DNA of 64,000 nt, taken from Monarcha castaneiventris obscurior (taxonomy: Eukaryota > Chordata > Aves > Passeriformes > Monarchidae). Below, one piece after another: positions 26,701 through 37,863 of this stretch. Location of the stretch: NCBI GenBank assembly GCA_026261815.1, contig JAMPIT010000493.1, positions 2,197,001-2,261,000 of the forward strand, in the 5' to 3' direction. A program made the translations under genes and the position numbers. Position 1 is the stretch's first letter. Each line of letters starts with the position of its first letter. The notes under the pieces are model-generated. The model worked only from the letters and a program-made list of their open reading frames with translations, was not told the DNA's origin and made no database searches.

Positions 26701-27455
26701 ATTGTAGCTATGTAGAATCCAAAGCCAGGCCTTGAGGATCTGGCAGTTGTGCATTCTAACGTCCTTCTTATGTCTCATTCCCATAGGAAGGAGACACCTC
26801 TGCATTCGTACTCTATTAAATATTGTAGTTGTTCATAGGACGTGGCTTGACTGGGCTGTTAGAGTGAGTGATAGGACAAATGGCCAGATTGGCTTTCACT
26901 GGGCAGTACAGGAAAGTTCTGTATGGAGTTTAAAATAGAAATTCATCTTGTAAATACCCTTAGATGCCTTGTTTGGCAGCTCATTGTTTAAATCCTTTAA
27001 TCTTGGGAATTTGTCCTTACGTTAGATTTTCAGCAAAGCTCTTCTCCTACAGAGGCGTGCGGTTATTTTAATATCATCACAGCTTGCGGTGCCTTGTTCC
27101 ATAATCCCCTATAAAAAGCACTACTGGCCTCTTGCAAATGCATTTCTGTGCATGACATTTTTAATTTGAGCTGACTTCTTCAGTTTTATGCTGGGGTAGA
27201 TGATGGAGCCTGATGTGATTTCCATCACTGAACTGTGGCAGGGAGATTGAAGAGCGTAACGCCTCTGTTTGCAGGGTTCAGAGTTACAGCAAAAATTAAG
27301 GGTGGATTAAGGCAAGGTCCATAGCTCCAGGTGAGGAACTTGAAGATTCACTGTATGTAAATCGTAGGTCAAAGGACTCACCTGTGAGAAAATATGGGGA
27401 AACTGGGGAAAATGTGGGAAACTGCCATAGGTGGTCGAGGGTAGAGAACAACTTC
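23721..27455. other. Intron segment without recognised genes
   Basis: AT-rich intron. The only structure I noted is the nested inverted repeat at 26182-26225 and a 12-bp direct repeat (TTTCTTAGAGCT) near 25953-25985. Open frames are short and unrecognised. Confidence 0.55.
26182..26225. repeat. Nested inverted repeat, 12-bp perfect arms
   Basis: TTTACTGGGAAA at 26182-26193 pairs exactly with TTTCCCAGTAAA at 26203-26214 across nine bases. Inside it, GGGAAAATTTCCC is a second, overlapping palindrome. A further copy of TACTGGGAAAA follows at 26215-26225, so alternative foldings are possible. Confidence 0.85.
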
Positions 27456-27630
27456 CACAGAATCATCGAATCCTGGGATGGTTTCGGTTTTAAGGGGCCT
27501 TAAAGCTCATCCAGTTCCAGCCCCCTACCATAGGCAAGGACACTTCCCACTCCACAGATTGCTCAGAGCCCCATCCAGCCTGGCCTTGGGCACCTCCAGG
27601 GGTGGGACAGCCACAGCTTCCCTGGCTCTG
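27456..27630 (-). mobile_element. CR1 LINE 3'-end fragment, antisense
   Basis: The + strand reads cagaatcatcgaatcctggg, then a segment like ccttaaagctcatccagttc, then ccccatccagcctggccttg and an end near cacctccaggggtgggacag. This is the reverse complement of the conserved avian CR1 3' region. It is about 175 bases long and 5'-truncated, as is usual. An open frame at 27490-27747 on the minus strand overlaps it and is not a gene. Confidence 0.9.
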
Positions 27631-28948
27631 ATGTGTTGTTACTGCTGGAGATTTCGGTGTCTCCAAGACTGACTCAGGCTCGTGCCCAGAGTCGTGTCTC
27701 TGCCTGCTGCTTAACTGGATGTAAGGACACTGATGCTCCTGTGACAAGCTTAAAAGGTTGTCAGATGAAAGTGGATCATGTTTTCAGCTGGGAATTGTTT
27801 GTGTGGCTGCCTACCCAAAATGTGTGTGTCTTACAAAGAGAAGTGAGCAGATGAGAGCACTGTTCAGTCTCATCAAGTCCCCTTGGGGTTTTTCATCTGC
27901 TTGAATGTGCTTTGAATGGAGACAAAGAGTGGACTTATGCAGGTTTCCCATTATTAGTTTTAATAGTTTATCTGAATTTTCAGGTGGGTGAAGCTGATTA
28001 TTTGTTGTTGACAGAAGGTCTGTGTAGGGAACTTGTCCTAAAAAGCAGTAATTATGTGATTAGGAGAGTTTAATAAAGAAAAGGAATTCTAATTCATTCA
28101 TAGTACTTGGTTTGTTGACAGTTAATGTCATTTTCATTGAATGAAATCTATCAGTGATGCTTATATTTTCAAGCTATTTGGAAGTGCTGGTATTCTGAAG
28201 CATTATTGTTTGCATCTAAGACTAAAGTTAAAACCTGTAGAAATCAGGAAATATTCCCTTTAAAAAAAAAACAAGAGAGCAAATAAAGGTAGATTTTATT
28301 ATCTCAAATTTAGATACTTTGTAGTATGATTAGACTGTAGAATTACAGAAACTCTTTTGCTGAGAAATAGTTTGCATTTTGAAAAGAGCATTTTTATAAG
28401 TTCCAGAGTTACAAACTATTATAGTTATTCTCATAAATGAAACTGGACAGCACAGATGTATTTATAGTCACAGATATGTTACCAATGTAATTTCTTTTAT
28501 TCACACATTGCATTTCTTTGCTTTGGCAACAGCAGTGCAGGGCCCTAGAAATCATCTGTTACTTTGGAAGGGAACAATACAAAATATAGCTTGTAATACA
28601 CAATATTTCTTTTCCAAACAAAATTTTCTAAGAGGAAAATTGAGCTCTCTTTCAGCTGGTAACTATTAAGGTAAATATTGTAGATTTAATCAGGAAAAAA
28701 AAGAAACTATTGCTAAAATACAAATGTAACCAATATAGATGTGGTTAGTAGTCCAGGATCTTCACCATTTATATGTTTATAGCTGTGTAGGACCATTCTT
28801 TGTCTATTCAAAACTAATCTTCTGATCCAGATAATAAAATTATGAATCTCTAATTGTACTTTCTGCCTCCACATGGGTATGCATTGGATAAAATTAAGTT
28901 AATTAGTTCTTCACTGGGGTCTAATTTTTGGTCAGGCATATAAATTAA

Positions 28949-28979
28949 CTGTCAAAATGGAGCACTTCCATTTTGACAG
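28949..28979. repeat. Perfect 13-bp inverted repeat with 5-base loop
   Basis: CTGTCAAAATGGA at 28949-28961 and TCCATTTTGACAG at 28967-28979 are exact complements around the loop gcact. The pairing does not extend into the flanks. Transcribed in the intron, it would give a tight hairpin that is too short for a typical microRNA precursor. Confidence 0.9.
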
Positions 28980-31900
28980 GAAATAATTTTCTTAAAGTGA
29001 ACCGTAGTTTATGATATAAATACATGCTGAATCAGGCATTGTAATGCAGATGACCCAGTGGCCCTGTATGCTTTCTGAAGCTTGGCCTTGAATACTGGTT
29101 CATACAAGTTCTTACTTAAAAAAGGGAGGGAAGAAGGGCAAACTGGGGAGAAATTCCCACAGCTCAAAATATTTCTAAAGCTGCCTAACAAAGCAGCTTT
29201 AACTATCTGTATAAAGCTTTCTCTAAGCAACTTGGTGGGTCTGGCATAAGTATCAACTTTGAACAAGATTTTCATTTCTAATCTCTTTTCCTGTCTGAAT
29301 ACTGAATTATGTTCAGAGTTTTCAGATCATGCTTGCCACAGTGGGACACGGGGAAGCTGCCAAAGCCCACAGGGAGAACCCTCTATTGATTACTGAGAGC
29401 AGACGGACTTCTAACCTGCTGGAATTGCACTGGAACCACTCATGGCAGTGGTTCCTAAGAGGAATAAGTTATTTACCTCATCTCTTGAAGTGATACTCTA
29501 TTAAAGTATTCTCTTTTTAGGTCCTATTCTTGTATCACAAACTTTTCTCATAGGTTGGGGAAATACATGATGAATGCAAACGGTGCAAACAACAAGTGGA
29601 ATTTTGGAACATGAGGTGTGCACTTTTACTGATGACTTCTTCTGTCATCAGCATATTCCTGAAGCATTTATTATAATAAAAAATAAGCACCTGTCTGTTA
29701 GGTTGCAATACTGCTTGTAAGTGAAAACACTTACTCATGGCCAGTGGATCTTTAGATTCAAAGTCTTACGGTGTCAGCTTGGAGCAGAACTTGAACAGTT
29801 TTTTCCTGGTTTTTTCCTGTCCAGAAACACAGATGCCTTATGGCCAGACTGACATTTCTGAAACGTGTCCATTTTGTTCTGGGATGTTTATAATAATAAC
29901 AGTTAGGGTGTGTATGCACAGTAGGGTTATGTTAAGCACACGATGATGTGACCTCATGCATGTTTGTTTCGGTGAGTCAGTCAAGTGATCTGAAGGAGCA
30001 AATGGTTTCTCCACTGCAAGAGCCTTTTCTTGTGCAAGTTTTAGAGAGGTTGGAGAAACTGAGTCCTGCTCCTGTGACACTGTCACAGAGCAGGTTTTAC
30101 AGGGAAACTCTTCAAATAATGAAGCGAAGGCACATCCAGAAATCAGCTTTTGAGTCTGTAAAAGACACATTTTCAGTAGCTTTGTGAGTCATATTTTGCT
30201 TTCAGGCTGTTGAAACTGAATTGTACAGGTGGTTATTTCCCCCACTCTATTCTGATTCCTAGCTGAGACTTCATGGGCTTCTTTGTATAGTTCATTTAAC
30301 AAGTTTGTCCCTCGTAAGCAAGATTGTGACTCCTTCTCCAGCTGTTACTGCCCGGAAGCTTTTTACAGAACATATATGATTAAACATGGGTAGCATCAGT
30401 CATTAACATAACTCATAACATTAACATTTACTTTCTTAGAAGTGCAAGACAAGAAGTGGTGGGGGCCTTTTTCCCCGTCAGGATTTACTATCCATCTTTT
30501 CTGTGTACCTCTGCAGTCATGTGCAAGTATTGGCTCTTGAAAAGACTTGAAAAGAGGCATCAGTATTGGAAATTAATTATAAAAACTGCCAGCTTTACTG
30601 TGTGTCTTTTTTCAAAGTATTAGGTACTGATCACGGGGAAAGCCTGGTTAATCTGCTGAGTGAGATCAAAATAAGCTTCAGTTCAATTTAGCGTTGCCTG
30701 AGATTTATGGATCCTGTGCTGCTCGTTTGGCTCGTGTCTGGTTTTCAACCTGTAACTCTAGAATTTGGCAAGCTATTTTCTCCATAGAGGTCTGCTTGCT
30801 GTCTGGTGAAACATCATTTGGGCAGCAATAAAGTCAATGTAGCAAGCACAAGTGCAATTTCCCCATCTTAGATTCTTTCCTATATGAAATGGTAAAAGGG
30901 ACACTCCCAGTAAATCAAGTATTAAATGGAAAAAGGGATATTTGAAGGGGTGTTGTTGTGGGTGTCCTCTTTGCAGTATTAATGTGTAGGATTCTTCTTC
31001 CTGTGGAAAGAGCACTGGTTCAGTTACATGTGAATGTGTTCTGCATTTAAGACTCTCATTACAGAAGATGTTCTTCTAAGGTTTGTGTTTGGAGCACAAC
31101 TTGGGGCACAGCTGGTCTGTATGAAATAACTGACAGTTCTATAGCCCAGTTGTTTCGTTGCTGTTTCCTGGAAGAGAGAGATTGGATTCACCAGCTTAAT
31201 CCCCAAACATGTGGTCTATATTCGAATATGAAATGAGGCGGAACTGTGAACAAGCTTTGTGTTTGGTTGAATTTATTTTGGTATATGCCAACTCTATGTT
31301 CTGTGCAAGTGCATCCCCTGGGAACTCTTCCTAAGCTGCTACCGCAACCCTTATATCAGACCAGTATCCCAGTTCCTCCTGCCAGGGGAGTGTGGGATTC
31401 CAGGCTGAACCTTAACCTTGGAGCAGATTCCATTGAGAGGCAGTGTTTATGGAAAGACAAATAGAAACCTTACTCATCTATGCTTTCTGCTTTCTGTGGC
31501 ACGTAAACTTTCTGAGGAAAAAAGTAAATGTTAATGGCAAGAAGTAATTTTTGATTAATGATTGAAACAATTCATCTTCCATGTGTTGTATGAAATCCGT
31601 AAAAGCGATTTTTGATATATTCTAATAGCCTCTACAGCTCAGCAAAGAGTGAGAAAATGTATTTACAGGTTTCTATTTGATGTAGCCTAATTTAGGATGG
31701 ATTTAAGAAACTCATCAATAAAACAGCGTAGATTAAATTTAAAACAAATCCACATGTTTTAGTCTGTAAGTGCAGACGTTTATAAAATAAATTGGTGTAT
31801 CATGTTACTTTTGTTTTCTTTAAAATGACTTAATGTGAATTAGACCTGAGTGTGGAGTTCTGAGATGTGTTAGGACATGTTGAAAGGTATTAGGCATACA

Positions 31901-32919
31901 CACATCACCTCCTTTGGGTTGTGCAGATGGGCAAAATTTGGGGTCTTCTGAGCTGTTGCTGTGATGGGACAAGCTGATGGAAGCAACAGATATTTCTTGT
32001 CATAGTCTAGTCTCTTTATCCATGCAAAATCTGGGGGTTTTCCTCCATAAAGCACAAAAGGAAGCAAAGCTAAGCAATTTTCTAGCAGTTCCCAGCCTTG
32101 TAGATTTTTCAGTCTTATCTACAGTTTTTGGGTCCTGCCCAAAGGCCTTTCACAGGGTGCTTTAATTTCCATCACCTTCCCCCCTGCTCCATTTCCCTCC
32201 TTATCTTTCCTCGTTTTGCTTCAGTTATCTGCTCCATACTGAAACTTGAATTCAGTTTGGTTTGGCTGGATACAGGTTGACTACAGTCGTTATCTTGAGG
32301 AGATTTTGGCCACCTGCACCTGAGCAGTGTCTGGGCATTTTTGGTATGGGGCATCTGCAGAGGAGGCTGAGGGCACATCCAGCAGAGCTGAATTTTAGGC
32401 TTCTTTTATCTTTGACTTTTTCTTTTGTAATACTGCTTGTGATTATTTTTCTTCTCTTCCCAGAGGACAGTGATGTTTTACCTTTTCAAACACCAAAAAG
32501 AAAATTTATGTTCTGTTACCCAGTGATGCTCTTTGATCAGAAGATTGTGTTAACAATTTCTCTTAATTTTGAGACCGAGAGAGAAATGCCCAAGGGTGTC
32601 ATAAATCATCTGTGAGTTTCAAGAGCCTTTCTTTTAAGTAAAGAATTTTCTCCCTACAGTATTGAAATTTGTGATCTGTCATCAGAATGCAAGTTCTTTA
32701 ATTGAGATTTTTAACACCATGTTGCATCTTTTGCTGGATTTAGGGGGAAGCTATTTACTCCTCTTAACTGAGGACAGAATATGTAATCATGCTTTTCTTC
32801 ACTGACCTTAGCTGTTAACAAAACAGGTTCAAACATTTGCAAATACTCAGAACCAGAGCAGCCTCAGAGTCTTGCCCTTTGGTTAAGAAGTTTTTTCATG
32901 TACAAATCAAGGCATGCTG

Positions 32920-33140
32920 GGTGTGGCTGGGCCGGAGTTACCCTTCCTCACAGAATGCTGTTCTGCACTGATACTGGGCTGGTTTTGGTAACCCAGCAGT
33001 GGTTTGGCCAGGGTTGAGCAGGGATCCCACATTCCTGCAGCCCTGGAGGGCTGGGGGTGGGTAGGAGGTTGGGAGGGGACATGGCCAGGACAGCCGAGCT
33101 CAGCTGACTCCAGGGATGCTCCTACAGTGTGATGTCACCT
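32920..33140. repeat. GC-rich patch, possible old retroelement fragment
   Basis: A sharp rise in GC with tggctgggccgg, gggctggttttgg, a G-rich stretch at 33047-33078, then acagccgagctcagctgac and tgatgtcac. The order of motifs, ending in a CRE-like TGATGTCA, reminds me of avian retroelement promoter sequence, but I could not name a family or define its ends. The G-rich part is a relaxed quadruplex motif, with one loop of nine bases. Confidence 0.35.
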
Positions 33141-35349
33141 TCAGTGATAAACGTGAGGAAGGAGAGGGGGCATTGGTTTTTAAGGCATTTGTTTTCCAAG
33201 GCAGCCACTCTCTGTACTGAGGCCCCAGGAAGTGGCCAAACATTGCAGACTGCTGCTGGGAAATGGAGAATAAATCATCTTGTTTCTATTTTTTTATTTG
33301 CTTCCATGTTCAGCCGTTGGTTTTTTTTTTAGTTAAACTGCCTTTTTCTTGACCCATGAGCTTTTCATCTTGTTTTCTCCCCCATCCTGCTGAGGAGGGA
33401 GGTGAGAGTGGCTTGGTGGGCACCAGGGTCAGCCCTGCACAAGGGCTGCACAGCCTTGGAGCTGTGGGACATGGGCCAATGTCTTGCAGGACAATTCCTC
33501 TTGTTTATGAAAAGCAGCAAAAATGGCAAAGCAATGCTTTGCTCCAGCTGTTGAAAATGAATTACAGCACAGGCCCACACAGTAGCAGAGGATGCATTTC
33601 TACGTTTCCACAATTACTGTAAAGCTGGGGGGTGTGTTTGCTGTCTGAGGGCTCATCCAGGCACTGGGAAGCATTAACTGGATTGATTGAAACTGATTTT
33701 GAAACTGCAGGCTCAGGGGTAGCTTCAAAAGTAAAGCATAAAGGTTTTCCTTCTCTCCTGCTTTAGAAAGCCTTGCTTTCCTGGTTTTGTCCAGGGAATG
33801 GTTTATTTCAGCCAAATGGAAATATTTAGAACACGCAGGACATTCCTGACAAGATTATGTTTTTTAATATGAAATGGATTTGGATTTTAAATTCTTTTTC
33901 TGTTTTAAATGTCGACGTTTAGAATCGTGGTCAGATTTGTGAAGCAGCTGCAGTGCTGAGGGTATCTTTAATTTGCAGCTGGCTAATGAGAAAGGATGTT
34001 GAATTGGACAATACCAATTACTGACCTTATTAGTGTTAGCAATAGTAATTCTGTCTTAGTAAGAAAAGAAATTATGTCTAGAACAATACAGAATGACAAG
34101 GCTATTGTGACAACAGGTGATAAGACTGAAAAAATGAGTGAAACACCAAGGTTGTCAAAAATACACATTGTTTGATTTAATCAAAAAGAACATTGACCCA
34201 GACATTTTTTCATAAAGGGGAGGAATGAAATATGCTTGAAAAACAAATTTTTGTATCCGTGTTCATCATGGAAAAACTTCATTTGAGATTTAAAGGTTGG
34301 TTCCCTCTAAAAGTAACATCTGCTAAAACACTGCAGTGTAAAAGAAACTTACCTCTATGTACCCATTCTGCTTTCATAGCACTTCTAACTTACATTTAGT
34401 TTAATGCAGTGAACACTGAGATTCGTTTTTTGTAAACTACTACCAAAGCTGGAGTAATTGGCAATTTCTATAAAGTGCCATGATTAGCAAAAGCATGGGT
34501 TTGGGGAAGAAAGCACGGTGGGTATTAACTTGAATAAACGGGTTTAAATCACTGATAGCTCTCCTGATAATATTCCATGTGGCTCCAAAGATAAACTAAC
34601 ACCTTAAGCTACAAATATTTTTATTTTACCTAAAATTTTGTTAACTAATTCCACAGTGTTATGGCTTGTCTTAGTGTACTTCTGCCAAAAATACTTAGAT
34701 CGTGACACTGATCTGAAAAGTTTCCTTTCATTTATTTACCTCAGTTCGTGTGAAGAGGTGATATGGTAGGTCTTGTGATGGAGCAGAAATGAGAGAGTCC
34801 AGGGATGATGGTTGTGGCCCAGCAGACACAGTTTGTTCTTCTGAATGTTTGACTGTTAGGCAGAGCAATATTTAAACACAATTCAAGGCCCAGAACAGCT
34901 GTGACAGCAGAGGAAGTTTGAAGCCTTCTCCATTTTTTTTCTTTTATTCTTTTTTGTTTTCTTGATGGTCTTGTTATATTCCTTTCCCTTTCCTCCAAAG
35001 GACATCTGGGTTTTTTTCTGTTCCCTCTTTTAGGCATTTGACTGTGAGTGGCATGGGAGGCAGACTGCTGCCCACTGCCATCTCATCCATGATCCCACTC
35101 AGGGCAGATCAGGGGCTGGGGTGGGTTGGCCACTGGGGCCCAGTGGAATTAGCAGGGCAAGAGCCAAGGGAAGGGATGTGCAGAAATGTATCTGGGCTGA
35201 AAGCTTGGAAGGTGGAGACTTTACAGCTTGGAAATTGAGAATAAGCCCAGCCTGTCACAGAAATATCCAAAGTAATATGATGAGGCTGAGTAAAACTTGT
35301 CCAATCATCTTTTGGCAATGATAAAATTAAAGTGTCTGTTATTTTTTGA

Positions 35350-35523
35350 CCAGGCTTCCCAAAGTGGTGGTCGATACTCCGAGTCTGTCAGTGTTGAAGA
35401 GATATTTGGACAGTGCCCCTAATACCATGTTTTAATTAGTCAGCCCTGAGGTGCTTAGGCAGTGGGACTGGATGATCGTTGTAGGTCTGTTCCAGCTGGA
35501 ACAGTCTATTTATTCTATTTTGT
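35350..35523 (+). mobile_element. CR1 LINE 3'-end fragment, sense
   Basis: The stretch shows the typical order of the CR1 3' part: agtggtggtcgatactcc, gtcagtgttgaagagatatt, tggacagtgc, then gggactggatgatcgttgta and a degenerate attctattt end. It is about 170 bases long and 5'-truncated. Divergence from the usual consensus suggests an older copy than the one at 27456. Confidence 0.85.
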
Positions 35524-36769
35524 TCAGTGTGTATAAAAATGGGAGGTTTTAAATTGCAGCTGTGCTTTAAGATATTTATACTCCCTTAGAAACTTTCAGG
35601 TATGGTCTTGATGTCCAAATGATCTGGGGTTTGGACAGCCCATTCCAGCAGAAGTGCTTCTGTTCTGGGTGTGTTGGCACGTTTGATGACAATGAGTTTC
35701 ATCCCGGTGATGAATTCACATTGCTGACTCCCTGATGTGGCACCAGAGGTGAGCTAATGCACCTCCTCCCCTCCCAGACCCTCTGCCTGCCTGCAGGGGA
35801 TCCTGTAGGTGCATCAGATGGACCAGGAGTACAAATATCCCATCCAGTTAGGCACTGGATGTAGCAATTCCACTGAAGTCAGCGAAGGTGGTCTGGATTT
35901 TCCCTGATGTAAGTGGAAACAGAAACATCTTCCACTGAGCTCAAAACACTGTGCAGCCACTTGGTAACGTTTATTAACTTCACATTTTGCAGATACTGTA
36001 CATAAACCTGGTTTATGTCTTTCCTAAGTGGCAGTTGGTGTAAACACAGTGTCGTGGTACAGTATGAAACATGTGAGAAGTTCCCCTTGGAAATGAAGGG
36101 AAGAGGTTTTTATAAACAGCCCCATTCACATTAAAGTGCTTGAAGTGTCACACTTGCTGCAGTGCTAAAATCTTGGCACACCTGGTGCAGGGGAGCACCC
36201 AAAGTGCGTGTATGGATTATGGAAGTGTTCTTCCCTCAGTTGGGTGAGGTGCTGGCATGTCCGCTGTCCAAGGGAGGTTTTTCTCAGCCTGGAGAGTAGT
36301 TTATTTCTCATCCCCCATGGCAGTTGTACAGTACAAATAGGAGCAATAACACAGAGCACCATATTCTCTACATCTTCCTAGAATTAAGTTTTCTCATGTT
36401 TCAATGAAGTAGGAAAACAAATTGAAATTTTGACTGAACAGGATAACTTTTTGTGTTCCGTGAGCTTTAAAGAGGTGATGTCTCCTCTTCATTTGCCTTA
36501 GCAAGAAAGACTTGCCAGTCAGTATTTCATCATTTTTCTCTTTAGGAATGATGTTGCTGAGTTTGGAGGTTTGAGACCAGAGAGCTGCTGTTGGAGTTCC
36601 TTCTCTGTGGCTGATTCCTCAGTGACCAACCCTACACTGACACAGACAGGTTTCAAAGGCCCAGTGTGTGTCACTTTTCATGGAGTGTTAGCTGAATTTT
36701 GCCAGAATAACAAGTCTTGAAGGTATTACTTTAGTCTTATCATCTTTTGGCAGTATTTGAAGTTGTTCT

Positions 36770-36911
36770 CTGCGGGGTTTTTTTGTGGGGTTTGTTTTTG
36801 ATTGGTTTGTTGTTGTTGTTGTTGTTGTTGTTTTTTGTGGTGGTTTTTTTGTTGGATTTTTTTCTTTTTTTCTTTTTTTTTTTTTTTTTTAAGGGGAAGA
36901 CAATGTTTATT
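36770..36911 (-). repeat. T/G-rich tract with (TTG)8 and poly-T; possible antisense retrocopy tail
   Basis: The + strand over 36770-36892 is nearly all T and G, with (TTG)8 at 36807-36830 and a poly-T run ending at 36890. On the minus strand this reads as an A-rich tail. AATAAA (complement of 36906-36911) lies 15 bases upstream of its start, the spacing expected of a cleavage and polyadenylation site. No source gene was recognised in the adjoining sequence. Confidence 0.5.
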
Positions 36912-37838
36912 ATCATTAAATTGGCTGTGTGGCTAAACTGCTTCACCCAATTTTAGGAGATCACAGCTTGCTGCTCTTTCCCTGAATTCAAATTAGAAGA
37001 GGTGACTTGATGCTAGTGGGGATGATGTAACCTTCACAACATAAATAAACAACATGACATAAATAACAATCTTCATCTTTTATAGATGAATTAGCCTGTT
37101 TTTCAAGATCCATTTTCACTTTAAAAAGCTGCTTTTTTCTCCTTCCAATCTCAAAACAATTTTTCTGGGGCAGAATAACACATGTGCATGAACACATGAT
37201 GAACAATTGCTGTTCATAAATGTCTCAACCTGGCTAAATATTTAAACATTTGTAGCTTGCCTGTGTACATGCTACTGATGGAATGGTTTCCTGAATCAGG
37301 ATTTAAAAGACTATTTCTGAGGTTTTGCTGATTTTGGAACTTGGACTCCATTACTGCCATAGGTGGATCCTTCTGGTTCTGTGATTTGTTTTTATGTAGG
37401 ATCAGCTTGTGAAGTGGTGCAGATTTGAAAAGGGCAGAGATCCCCATTTCCAAAAAGAGGTTATAGTAAATATTTTATAAGAAATGGGAATAAATATTGT
37501 TGAAATATTGATTTTACTTAATACAAAGCTAAGTTGGATAAAGCCTTACGGGGAAATCTGATTTCACTCTTTTTTTGATCTTTTTTTATGCTGCTGTTGT
37601 TCTTGATTTCCAAAGCTGTAGTGGTTCATCACCAGGACTGGTTTGCTCAGTTGGGAACACTGAACACTCCATCCATGCCAGCAGAGTTTTGCTGTTCCCA
37701 CTGGGAATGTCCAAACTGGTGTCTTCCCTTGCTATAGGAAAGATTGGATCAACCTTCATCAGCAATGATTATTAGGAAAAAACATAGATACAGTTTTGCT
37801 CTAAGCTCCTGTGGATTGGTCCTGTAGTTTTTATATAA

Positions 37839-37863
37839 TTTTTTTTTTTTTTTTTTTTTTTTT
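37839..37863. repeat. Poly-T run of 25
   Basis: An uninterrupted T run. No AATAAA lies on the minus strand within the next 40 bases, so it is read as simple sequence and not a retroposed tail. Confidence 0.95.

Larger units (their letters stand above)
27631..35349. other. Intron segment without recognised genes
   Basis: AT-rich intron with a perfect 13-bp inverted repeat at 28949-28979, a GC-rich patch at 32920-33140 and a CpG-retaining AT-rich stretch at about 33840-34060. No coding exon was recognised. Confidence 0.55.

Noticed and set aside
27490..27747. 85-codon minus-strand open frame
   Set aside because: It overlaps a CR1 3'-end fragment, which does not encode protein in this part.
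36740..36956. Frames rich in Lys/Asn or Leu/Phe on either strand
   Set aside because: They are produced by the TTG microsatellite and poly-T tract.
37839..37863. Poly-T run as an antisense retroposon tail
   Set aside because: No AATAAA lies at the expected distance on the minus strand, so it is treated as simple sequence.
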